A stretch of DNA of 15,952 nucleotides from Flavobacteriales bacterium (GTDB lineage: Bacteria; Bacteroidota; Bacteroidia; Flavobacteriales; Flavobacteriaceae), in contig WGAP01000113.1 in assembly GCA_015494775.1 (NCBI GenBank), forward strand, positions 1-15,952. The letters are read 5' to 3'. A model generated the notes under the pieces. The model searched no databases, was not told the DNA's origin, and saw only the letters and a program-made list of their open reading frames with translations. The position numbers and the translations under genes are program-made. The first letter of the stretch is position 1. Each line of letters starts with the position of its first letter. Of this stretch, positions 6,013 through 12,442 are shown piece after piece.

Positions 6013-6375
6013 ATGGCATCATTGGAGCAATTTGTGCGGGGGCGATGGAAGGCGCTCGGCTATGTGTTTCGCGGGATGACGATGATGTTTCGCGAGCACA
6101 GTTTTATGGTGCAATCCGGCTTGGTCGTGCTGACGGGCATTCCGGGTTATTTTCTGCACTTTTCGGGCGTGGATTGGGCCTTGTTTGCCCTGGCTTGGGG
6201 CCTGATTTTGACCGCCGAAACGCTCAATACGTCCATCGAACGCCTGGCCGACCGCGTGGAAAGCGGTTACGACGAAGCCATCCGCGACGTCAAGGACTTG
6301 GCGGCCGGCGGCGTGGGCTGGGCGGCAACGACGGGATTGATTTTATACATTATATTAATTATTGAAAATATTTGA
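6013..6375 (+). CDS. dgkA: Diacylglycerol/undecaprenol kinase (DgkA family)
   Basis: 120-residue integral membrane kinase, the usual size for the DgkA family, which uses ATP to phosphorylate diacylglycerol or undecaprenol in the inner membrane. The signature is complete and in E. coli DgkA register: E28 (FREHSF), then E69, N72, E76 and D80 within AETLNTSIERLADRV. Hydrophobic stretches at about 32-50, 53-70 and 98-118 give three membrane helices; RDVKDLAAGGV precedes the third. The frame is open upstream to an ATG at 5920, but that extension is polar, unlike the family, and runs into the hairpin array, so ATG 6013 is chosen. The stop is 4 nt before the antiporter ATG. Whether the substrate is a diacylglycerol or undecaprenol cannot be decided from sequence. 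Confidence 0.92.
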   Translation: MASLEQFVRGRWKALGYVFRGMTMMFREHSFMVQSGLVVLTGIPGYFLHFSGVDWALFALAWGLILTAETLNTSIERLADRVESGYDEAIRDVKDLAAGGVGWAATTGLILYIILIIENI

Positions 6376-6379
6376 CCGA

Positions 6380-7654
6380 ATGAACGGAATGTATATTTTA
6401 TTGGCGCTGAGCTTGTTGGTGATATTTTCCTATTTGTTCGACATTTTGTCGCGCAAGGCGCGCATTCCGTCGGTGATATTGCTTATCGGCACCGGAATAT
6501 TGATTCATTACGGACTGGGCTACTTGGGTTATGAAGTGCCGGATTTGCACGTAACGGTCAGTGTGTTAGGGCTCATCGGGCTGTTGCTCATCGTGTTGGA
6601 AGCGGCCTTGGAACTGAAAATCACGCGAGCCAAATTACCTTTGATAGGCAAGGCCTTTCTCACGGCATTGATTATTTTGCTCACCACATCCTTTGTGATA
6701 GCGGGGATGATTTATTACCTGAATTTGACCGGCGATTTCTACACGGCCTACCTGAATGCCGTTCCTTTGTCGGTGGTGAGCAGTGCCATAGTGATTCCCA
6801 GCGTGTTGAACCTGGACGAGCACAAAAAGGAATTTTTGATTTACGAATCCACATTTAGCGATATTCTGGGCATTTTGTTGTTTGACATAGTGTTGGCTAT
6901 TCCCGAAGCGGGCGGCCACATGGTTACCAAAGTGGGCTTGGGATTGCTGTTTACCTTGGCGGTGTCGTTGATAGTGGGTTATGTGTTGATTTTTATGTTC
7001 GAGCACATAACCACCAAGGTCAAATTTTTCCTGTTTCTATCTATTTTGACCACCCTGTTTGTGCTTGGGAAATTGTTCCATCTGTCGTCGTTGATACTGA
7101 TATTGATGTTCGGGTTGATGCTGGAAAATTACGACTTGTTTTTCCGCGGACTTTTGCGAAAATTTTTCTGGCAGCAACGCATTGAAGAGGTGCGCGAGCA
7201 GTTCAAAACCATCACCTTCGAGACGGCTTTTTTGATACGCACTTTCTTTTTTGTGGTGTTCGGTATGACCATCGATTTGCGGGCCTTGATACATCCGGGC
7301 GTAATGATATTGGGTTCGATGATATTGATACTGACCATTTTGGTGCGTTTTGTCAACCTGAAAATGTTTTTCCGTGGCAGTAGCGTATTTCCCGAAGTGC
7401 TAATGGCGCCGCGGGGATTGATTACGGTTTTGTTGTTTTTCAAAATTCCGTTTGATTACCGCTTGCCCGAGTTTAGCGAGGTTATTTCGTTTGTTATTTT
7501 GGGTTCGGCCCTGTTGATGATGATCGGACTGTTGTTTTCGGGACGCAAAACCACCGAAGACGAGTTCGAACTTATGGAAAACTTCGACCACGGAGCTTTT
7601 TCCCACGATAATCCGTTGATAGACAAATGGCAACTAAGCGATGATAACGAATAA
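6380..7654 (+). CDS. Cation/proton antiporter (Na/H exchanger family)
   Basis: 424-residue polytopic membrane protein, about 12 hydrophobic helices from the N-terminus to about residue 385, followed by a short acidic cytoplasmic tail (EDEFELMENFDHG). The helix pattern and segments such as GLLLIVLEAALELK and YESTFSDILGILLFD fit the monovalent cation:proton antiporter superfamily (Na_H_Exchanger). In many members the ion site is an ND or DD pair; here the equivalent segment reads SD, so ion specificity should not be assumed. There is no TrkA-N or TrkA-C regulatory domain. The ATG at 6380 is 4 nt after the dgkA stop; a TTG at 6362 in the same frame would overlap that gene and is not preferred. 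Probably cotranscribed with dgkA and the downstream phosphatase. Confidence 0.87.
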   Translation: MNGMYILLALSLLVIFSYLFDILSRKARIPSVILLIGTGILIHYGLGYLGYEVPDLHVTVSVLGLIGLLLIVLEAALELKITRAKLPLIGKAFLTALIILLTTSFVIAGMIYYLNLTGDFYTAYLNAVPLSVVSSAIVIPSVLNLDEHKKEFLIYESTFSDILGILLFDIVLAIPEAGGHMVTKVGLGLLFTLAVSLIVGYVLIFMFEHITTKVKFFLFLSILTTLFVLGKLFHLSSLILILMFGLMLENYDLFFRGLLRKFFWQQRIEEVREQFKTITFETAFLIRTFFFVVFGMTIDLRALIHPGVMILGSMILILTILVRFVNLKMFFRGSSVFPEVLMAPRGLITVLLFFKIPFDYRLPEFSEVISFVILGSALLMMIGLLFSGRKTTEDEFELMENFDHGAFSHDNPLIDKWQLSDDNE

Positions 7655-7665
7655 ATCCGAGCATT

Positions 7666-8154
7666 ATGCGTGAAGTATATATTATCCGGCACGGCAAGTC
7701 GTCTTGGAAAATACCTTCCTGGACCGACAAGGAAAGGCCTTTGAAAAACAAAGGGCGCAAACGCACGTCCAAGGTGGCCAAATACCTGAAAAAACGGCGT
7801 ATCAAACCGGATTTAATCCTGACGAGCCACGCCAAACGGGCCAAGCAAACGGCCAAAATATTGGCCAAAGTTTTGGGTGGCGATATTCCGGTGCGCGTGG
7901 AAAAAATTCTTTATACGGGCGATGAGGAAAATATGATGGATTTGCTCTACGGATTGGACGACAAAATCCAAAGGGTGTTTATCGTGGGCCACAATCCCGA
8001 CCTGACCGATTGGGTGAATCGTTTCAAAGACAAAAAAATTATGAACTTACCTACTTCGGGTGTGTTCGGTGTGGGTTTTTATGCCAAAAGCTGGAACGAT
8101 ATTCCTTGGGCTTCGTGGCAGGAATTGCTGTATGTCGAGCCCAAAGAACTGTAA
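7666..8154 (+). CDS. SixA-like histidine phosphatase
   Basis: 162-residue member of the histidine phosphatase superfamily, branch 1, SixA-like. The catalytic RHG motif is at residues 8-10 (H9 is the phospho-acceptor), with R58 in SHAKRAKQTA and the second histidine H109 in VGHNPDLTDWVN. SixA proteins remove phosphate from histidine phosphotransfer domains in E. coli; in Bacteroidota this small family usually lies apart from any phosphorelay gene, as here, and its substrate is not established. The N-terminal third is unusually rich in Lys and Arg. It begins 11 nt after the antiporter stop and is the last plus-strand gene before the convergent thioesterase. Confidence 0.88.
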   Translation: MREVYIIRHGKSSWKIPSWTDKERPLKNKGRKRTSKVAKYLKKRRIKPDLILTSHAKRAKQTAKILAKVLGGDIPVRVEKILYTGDEENMMDLLYGLDDKIQRVFIVGHNPDLTDWVNRFKDKKIMNLPTSGVFGVGFYAKSWNDIPWASWQELLYVEPKEL

Positions 8155-8181
8155 CAAGATTAACATTTGGGGAGCAAAAAG

Positions 8182-8200
8182 TTGTAAAAAATTTTTACAA
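8182..8200. terminator. AT palindrome between convergent genes
   Basis: TTGTAAAAA and TTTTTACAA are perfect arms around a single A, with TTTAGTTTTGTT following on the plus strand and more A/T on the other. It sits in the 58-nt gap between two convergent stops, so it is a reasonable bidirectional terminator, though the stem has few G-C pairs. Confidence 0.4.
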
Positions 8201-8212
8201 TTTAGTTTTGTT

Positions 8213-8614
8213 CTAAATAGGCAATTTTTCCAATATTTCCCGCGGCGGTTTGATGGGTTTACCGCGCCGGTTGGTAAAAACAAGTTCCACCGTGGCTTCG
8301 GTGGTTTTGACATTTTGTTCATTATAAATTTCGTAAACGAAACTCAGTCGCGCACCGCGCTGAACCTTGGGTTCCACATACACGCGAATCCATTCGTCGA
8401 AAGTGAGGGGTTTGAGATATTTGATGTTCATTTTGTAAACAGGAAGCAGTATCCAATTGATTTCCATTTGTTTATATGAAATGCCGAATTGTTTCAGCCA
8501 TTCGATACGGGCCATTTCCAAGTAGGCGGGATAGACGCCGTGGTGGATGTAACCCATCTGGTCGGTTTCGTTGTAACGCGTGCGAATACGGATGTGGAAA
8601 CGGGTTGAGGACAT
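8213..8614 (-). CDS. Acyl-CoA thioesterase, YbgC/FadM-type hot-dog
   Basis: 133-residue single hot-dog-fold protein of the 4HBT family. The N-terminal signature RYNETDQMGYIHHGVYPAY holds the catalytic Asp (D18) and the usual Tyr/His-rich loop, followed by YLEMARIEWLKQFG. The central strand region carries FDEWIRVYVEP, and the end is typical (VFTNRRGKPIKPP). It hydrolyses acyl-CoA thioesters in the cytoplasm; chain length cannot be predicted. It is transcribed away from dnaA, sharing a 174-nt A/T-rich divergent region with it, and converges on the SixA-like gene. This thioesterase-dnaA arrangement recurs in Flavobacteriia, from general knowledge rather than from a search here. Confidence 0.9.
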   Translation of the reverse strand: MSSTRFHIRIRTRYNETDQMGYIHHGVYPAYLEMARIEWLKQFGISYKQMEINWILLPVYKMNIKYLKPLTFDEWIRVYVEPKVQRGARLSFVYEIYNEQNVKTTEATVELVFTNRRGKPIKPPREILEKLPI

Positions 8615-8749
8615 AAAAAACGGGCTTTTTGACGGCGGAGAATATACGAAAATCTTTTTTAAAAACCTGCGAGAAAAAAATTTTTTTTGTCGGAAATTTT
8701 TTTCAATTTTTGTTTTCTGAAAAGACGCAATGAAGTCGATGATTTTAAA

Positions 8750-8761
8750 ACTTAATTAAGT
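8750..8761. promoter_or_regulatory. 12-bp palindrome ACTTAATTAAGT before dnaA
   Basis: Perfect palindrome 27 nt upstream of the dnaA ATG, loosely framed by GATTTTAA at 8741-8748 and TTAAATC at 8767-8773. It may be an operator, but it is A/T-rich and could be chance. No exact TTATNCACA DnaA box was noticed in 8615-8788. Confidence 0.25.
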
Positions 8762-8788
8762 AAACATTAAATCAGGAAGTTAGGCCCT

Positions 8789-10201
8789 ATGAGTGCGAAC
8801 AAGGTATGGAACGAATGTCTGCAATTTATCCGCGAGAACGTGCCGGATGAAATTTTTGCCGCATGGTTCCGTCCCATCAAACCCGTTTCGCTCAACGGGA
8901 ACGTGCTCACCATCGAGGTGCCGACCAATTTGTATTACGAATGGATCGAAACGCACTATATCGACTTGCTTCGCACGGCTTTGGTCAAGCAATTGGGTAA
9001 GCATGCCCAACTGAAATATTTGGTGCGCATGACCAACAATCCGGCTTCGCGGCACAAGCATTTGGAGTATCCGGGCACCATGAAGCCCAAGGTGGACACC
9101 AACAATTATGCGCCGCCGCAAAGCAAGGATTTCAAAAACCCCTTCGTTATCCCGGGCGTGCAAAAAATGCGCATCGACTCGCAGCTCAATCCCAATTATA
9201 CGCTTGAAAATTTTGTAGAAGGGCCCAATAACCGGTTGGCCGTCAATGCCGGCAAAGCCATCACCAAGCATTGGGGCAACACGTCGTTTAATCCGCTCTT
9301 TATTTATGGCGGCGTGGGTTTGGGCAAAACCCATTTGGCCAATGCCATCGGTATCGAGGTCAAACGTTTGCATCCGGACAAAAACGTGTTGTATGTGTCC
9401 ACCGAAAAATTCACCCAGCAATACACTTCGTCGGTGGTCAACAAAACGCGCGATGATTTTATCCACTTCTACCAAATGATTGATGTGCTCATTGTGGATG
9501 ATGTGCAATTTTTGGCCGGAAAAACAGGGGTGCAAAAAATATTTTTCCAGATTTTCAATCACCTGCATCAAAACAAAAAGCAACTGATTTTTACCTCCGA
9601 CAAGGCGCCCGTGGATATGCGCGATGTGGAGGTGAGGTTGCTTTCGCGCTTCAAGTGGGGCCTGGCCGCCGAGCTCAAAGCGCCCGATTACGAAACCCGC
9701 AAGAAAATTATCCGCTACAAATTGGAACACGACGGCGTGCGAATGGATGACGAAGTGGTGGATTACATAGCCCACCACGTTAAGTCCAATGTGCGGGAAA
9801 TCGAAGGTATTTTGAACAGCATGATCGCCCAGGCGGCATTCAATCACCGTAAATTGGATTTGAACCTGGCACGCGAAATTGTGGCCAATTTTGTCAGAAA
9901 CAGCAAACCCATTTACACCTGCGATACCATCCAACGCATCGTGGCCGAATATTTCGGCCTGGACGTAGCGGCCTTGCAATCGCGTTCGCGCAGGCGCGAA
10001 GTGGTTCAAGCCCGGCAAATTTCCATGTATTTGTCCAAAAAATACACCGATTCATCCTTGGATCAAATCGGCACGCGCATAGGTAAACGCAATCATGCCA
10101 CGGTGATTTATGCGCTCAAAACCGTTCGGGATTTGATGGATGTGGACAAGCATTTCCGCAAAACGGTTTTGGAATTGGAAAATATGCTAACGGGACTTTG
10201 A
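8789..10201 (+). CDS. dnaA: DnaA, chromosomal replication initiator
   Basis: 470-residue AAA+ initiator that binds DnaA boxes and opens oriC. Domain I is recognisable at the N-terminus (VWNECLQFI...FAAWFRPIKPVS), joined by a linker of about 50 residues rich in Pro, Lys and Asn to domain III. Walker A GGVGLGKT is at 174-181, Walker B VLIVDD at 233-238, and the arginine-finger region reads RLLSRFKWGL. Domain IV, from about residue 385, carries the DnaA signature helix-turn-helix (SLDQIGTRIGKRNHATVIYA). AGGAAG at 8773-8778, 10 nt before the ATG, is one of the few Shine-Dalgarno-like sites in the window and supports this start. The stop is 4 nt before the phosphatase ATG, so the next two genes probably share its transcript. 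Length and domains are normal. Confidence 0.98.
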   Translation: MSANKVWNECLQFIRENVPDEIFAAWFRPIKPVSLNGNVLTIEVPTNLYYEWIETHYIDLLRTALVKQLGKHAQLKYLVRMTNNPASRHKHLEYPGTMKPKVDTNNYAPPQSKDFKNPFVIPGVQKMRIDSQLNPNYTLENFVEGPNNRLAVNAGKAITKHWGNTSFNPLFIYGGVGLGKTHLANAIGIEVKRLHPDKNVLYVSTEKFTQQYTSSVVNKTRDDFIHFYQMIDVLIVDDVQFLAGKTGVQKIFFQIFNHLHQNKKQLIFTSDKAPVDMRDVEVRLLSRFKWGLAAELKAPDYETRKKIIRYKLEHDGVRMDDEVVDYIAHHVKSNVREIEGILNSMIAQAAFNHRKLDLNLAREIVANFVRNSKPIYTCDTIQRIVAEYFGLDVAALQSRSRRREVVQARQISMYLSKKYTDSSLDQIGTRIGKRNHATVIYALKTVRDLMDVDKHFRKTVLELENMLTGL

Positions 10202-10205
10202 GCGC

Positions 10206-10685
10206 ATGGAAAGGGATGAGCGAGGATGCGCCGTTTTGTTTGTGTGCCTGGGAAATATTTGCCGTTCGCCCATGGCCGAAGCGCTTTTGAAAAAAAAGAT
10301 TGAGGCACATGTCCACCGGGTGGATTCGGCCGGCTTGGATGATTATCATTTGGGTGAACCGCCTTGTGGGCTCACGCAGGAAATTTGCCGCCAAAACGAT
10401 TGTCCCATCGACCACCGGGCGCGGCTTTTCGTTGCCGAAGATTTCGACCGTTTCGACCGTATTTTTGTGATGGATGCCGACAATTTGCGTAGCGTTTTGC
10501 AACGTGCCCGCAATGACGACGACCGCAAAAAAGTTTCCTTGGTGCTGGACGAGCTTTTTCCGGGCGAACACCTGGATGTGCCCGACCCGTATATGAGCGG
10601 CCGGTCGTTGATTCATGTGGTTTACAACATGCTGGACCAAGCCACCGACCGCATAGCCGAAAAAATAAAACGCGGTGAGTGCTAA
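10206..10685 (+). CDS. Low-molecular-weight protein tyrosine phosphatase
   Basis: 159-residue LMW-PTP, the typical size. The P-loop CLGNICRS places the nucleophile at C14 and the phosphate-binding Arg at R20 (CX5R), followed by SPMAEALLKK. The general acid Asp is D127 in VPDPY. It dephosphorylates phosphotyrosine, and relatives also act on phosphoarginine or in exopolysaccharide control. No tyrosine kinase gene is nearby to suggest a partner; the conserved link is to dnaA, whose stop is 4 nt upstream, and to the methylase, which starts inside its last codons (11-nt overlap). Start ATG 10206 is the only one that keeps the P-loop near the N-terminus without overlapping dnaA. Confidence 0.93.
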   Translation: MERDERGCAVLFVCLGNICRSPMAEALLKKKIEAHVHRVDSAGLDDYHLGEPPCGLTQEICRQNDCPIDHRARLFVAEDFDRFDRIFVMDADNLRSVLQRARNDDDRKKVSLVLDELFPGEHLDVPDPYMSGRSLIHVVYNMLDQATDRIAEKIKRGEC

Positions 10686-11394
10686 ACGCGGCATTTTGTA
10701 TTTGATTCCCAATTTTTTGGGACCGGCGGAACCCGAACGCGTGTTTCCGCCCTACAATGCCCGGGTTGTGGCCGGACTTCGTTATTTTATTGCCGAACGC
10801 GAAAAATCGGCCCGCCGGCTTATCAAGGCCTTGGTTCCCGATGTGAACCAAGAGGCATTGCATTTTTTTGAACTGAACCGCCATACCGACCCTGCCGAGT
10901 TGGAACATTTTTTGGAACCTTTGATGCAAGGTCAATCCATGGGTTTGATGTCCGAGGCCGGTTTGCCCGCCATTGCCGACCCGGGCGCCCGAATGGTCCT
11001 TATGGCCCGCCGCCGCAACATACGGGTGGAAGCATTGGTGGGGCCGTCGTCGATATTTTTGGCCTTGATGGCTTCGGGGCTCAACGGTCAGCGGTTTGCT
11101 TTTCACGGCTATTTGCCCATCAAGTTGCCAAACCTGGTCCGGCGGCTGCGGGAATTGGAAAACCGGTCGCGACGTGAGCATGAAACGCAGATTTTTATCG
11201 AAACGCCGTATCGCAACAACAAAATGATGGAAACCTTGCTCAAAAACCTGCATCCCGACACTTTGCTTTGTGTGGCCGCGGATATTACACTCGACAGTGA
11301 ATTTATCGAAACCCGCAGGGTGGGGGAATGGCAGCGGATGCCGCGCCCCGACTTGCACAAACGGCCGGCGGTTTTTTTGTTTTTGGCGCAATAA
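10675..11394 (+). CDS. RsmI-like tetrapyrrole-methylase-fold SAM methyltransferase
   Basis: 239-residue protein of the tetrapyrrole (corrin/porphyrin) methylase fold, related to RsmI, which 2'-O-methylates C1402 of 16S rRNA. SEAGLPAIADPG at 93-104 matches the RsmI SDAGTP.I.DPG segment, and GPSSIFLALMASGL with FHGYLP matches GPSA...SGL...F.G.LP. The N-terminal RsmI motif PTPIGNLxDIT is not present: the protein reads LIPNFLGPAEPERVFPPYN instead. It therefore belongs to a divergent subgroup seen in Bacteroidota, and an rRNA substrate is not proven. The GTG start overlaps the phosphatase by 11 nt, implying translational coupling in the dnaA operon. Confidence 0.85.
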   Translation: MSAKRGILYLIPNFLGPAEPERVFPPYNARVVAGLRYFIAEREKSARRLIKALVPDVNQEALHFFELNRHTDPAELEHFLEPLMQGQSMGLMSEAGLPAIADPGARMVLMARRRNIRVEALVGPSSIFLALMASGLNGQRFAFHGYLPIKLPNLVRRLRELENRSRREHETQIFIETPYRNNKMMETLLKNLHPDTLLCVAADITLDSEFIETRRVGEWQRMPRPDLHKRPAVFLFLAQ

Positions 11395-11552
11395 TTCGGT
11401 AATCTATTTTAATCGGCTAAGAGTAATTCGGATTAAAAATCATCTTGCTGCTGAAAATATGATAGGAGCGCAATTTTGAATCATTATTTTTGAAAAAATA
11501 TGCCGGATACAATTCATTATTGGGGTTGATTGCGACCTTGAAGCAGCCGGTA

Positions 11553-11584
11553 TTTGAAAAGCTTATAAAAAAAGATTAAATTTG
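11553..11584 (+). promoter_or_regulatory. Bacteroidota-type promoter for the zapB-like/zapA pair
   Basis: TTTG at 11553-11556 and TAAATTTG at 11577-11584, separated by 20 nt, match the Bacteroidota -33/-7 consensus at every defined position. Transcription would start near 11590, about 14 nt before the ATG at 11604. This is the best promoter match in the window. Confidence 0.65.
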
Positions 11585-11603
11585 CCGTTACAAATGCGTC
11601 CTG

Positions 11604-11909
11604 ATGGATTCTGTCTTTGAAAAACTTGCGCAGTTGGAAAACCGGCTGAATGCCATTGCGGCAAAATGCAAGGAACTCAAAGCCCGGAAGGCGCATTTGG
11701 AGGCACAAATCGCCCGCTTGCAGTCGGAAGCGGCACGTTTGACGGACGAAAACGGGCGTCTGCGTGCCATGCTGTCCGAACGTATGCTGGGCGGCGAATG
11801 GGTAGGCAATGGGCAAATGAAAGCGCATGCCCGCAAGCAACTGGACGAAATGATTGACACCATAAACAGGATCATTGAAAGCGTAAAAACCGATGTCGGA
11901 AAAGGTTAA
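11604..11909 (+). CDS. ZapB-like coiled-coil protein upstream of zapA
   Basis: 101-residue soluble protein. Residues about 5-62 form an almost continuous coiled coil with heptad Leu and Ile (FEKLAQLENRL, LKARKAHLEAQIARLQ, RLTDENGRLRAML). A glycine-rich break (GGEWVGNG) and a short amphipathic helix (LDEMIDTINRIIESV) follow. No sequence motif identifies it by itself. Its 17-nt overlap with zapA, shared strong promoter and coiled-coil form suggest a division-ring factor comparable to ZapB, a ZapA partner in E. coli. That is inference from position and shape, not homology. No signal peptide or membrane helix is present. Confidence 0.75.
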   Translation: MDSVFEKLAQLENRLNAIAAKCKELKARKAHLEAQIARLQSEAARLTDENGRLRAMLSERMLGGEWVGNGQMKAHARKQLDEMIDTINRIIESVKTDVGKG

Positions 11910-12198
11910 GGTCAACGTAAAGCTCAACGGGCGCCCTTATGCCTTGCGCGTATTGCCGCGCTACGAGAGCTTGATACGCAGGGCGGTGGAACGGCTCAAC
12001 GGCGAAATTCGCCAATTGAAGTCGCGCTACGACTTGCCCGACGACGCCGACGTGTTGGCCTTGGTGTTGCTCAGTGAAACCACAGCCAAGGAAATTTGCC
12101 TGCACGAACGTGGCGATGCGGAAAAAAACTTGACCGAGCGTTTGGCGGCATGGGATGCGCTACTTGAACGGTTGGAAGCGGACATCGAACAGGATTAG
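11893..12198 (+). CDS. zapA: Cell division protein ZapA
   Basis: 101-residue ZapA family protein, which cross-links FtsZ filaments at the division ring. The N-terminal VKVNVKLNGRPYALRVLPRYESLIRRAV (residues about 5-32, abridged here) is the ZapA strand-strand-helix head, with the usual NGR/Y...E..IR.A spacing; the rest is a long helix that would form the dimer coiled coil, ending in acidic residues. The ATG at 11893 lies inside the end of the upstream coiled-coil gene (17-nt overlap), so the two are probably translationally coupled. It is followed by a probable 6S RNA and then rny, a gene order known from other Bacteroidota. Confidence 0.9.
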   Translation: MSEKVKVNVKLNGRPYALRVLPRYESLIRRAVERLNGEIRQLKSRYDLPDDADVLALVLLSETTAKEICLHERGDAEKNLTERLAAWDALLERLEADIEQD

Positions 12199-12225
12199 AT
12201 CTTTACATATTTTCATAAAGCATTT

Positions 12226-12412
12226 GCCTACGTTTATTCGCATGTGAAGCCTCAACACAATATCCATACCGGGTGAGTCCTCGGAGGGAAAACGGGCCGC
12301 AGCGCCCTAGGCGCCGGATGCTTGCATCCGCAGCGGAGGTTTGAACTTCGGGTTAGCCCAAATCCTATCGGAAGCGGGGGCTTTCGACAATGGAATAAAC
12401 GTAGGTTTTTTT
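12226..12412 (+). ncRNA. ssrS: 6S RNA candidate
   Basis: The 244-nt gap between zapA and rny has no gene but can fold into one long hairpin. CCTACGTTTATTC at 12227-12239 is the exact complement of 12393-12405 (13 bp), followed at once by seven Ts (12406-12412), which marks a 3' end. Further in, AAGCCTC at 12246-12252 pairs with GGGGCTT with one wobble. The tip carries GCGCC/GGCGC (12302-12306 with 12310-12314) and CGGATG-CTTG-CATCCG (12315-12330). Closing helix, large central unpaired region and GC-rich tip over about 187 nt fit 6S RNA, which mimics an open promoter and sequesters RNA polymerase. 6S RNA downstream of zapA is known from other bacteria. No convincing promoter was found directly upstream, so it may be processed from the zapA transcript. 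Confidence 0.68.
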
Positions 12413-12442
12413 ATGCTGAAACAACAAAAATCAATATAAATT

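Noticed and set aside
5533..6079. Open frames on both strands through the hairpin array
   Set aside because: GC-rich DNA lacks stop codons; frames are Gly/Arg/Pro-rich, overlap each other, lack family features, and the stem compensation argues for structure, not protein.
8615..8788. Chromosomal origin oriC next to dnaA
   Set aside because: A/T-rich but without visible TTATNCACA boxes; proximity to dnaA alone is not enough.
8780..10018. 412-codon open frame on the minus strand opposite dnaA
   Set aside because: It lies wholly opposite an unmistakable dnaA, resembles no family, and reflects the codon bias of the sense gene.
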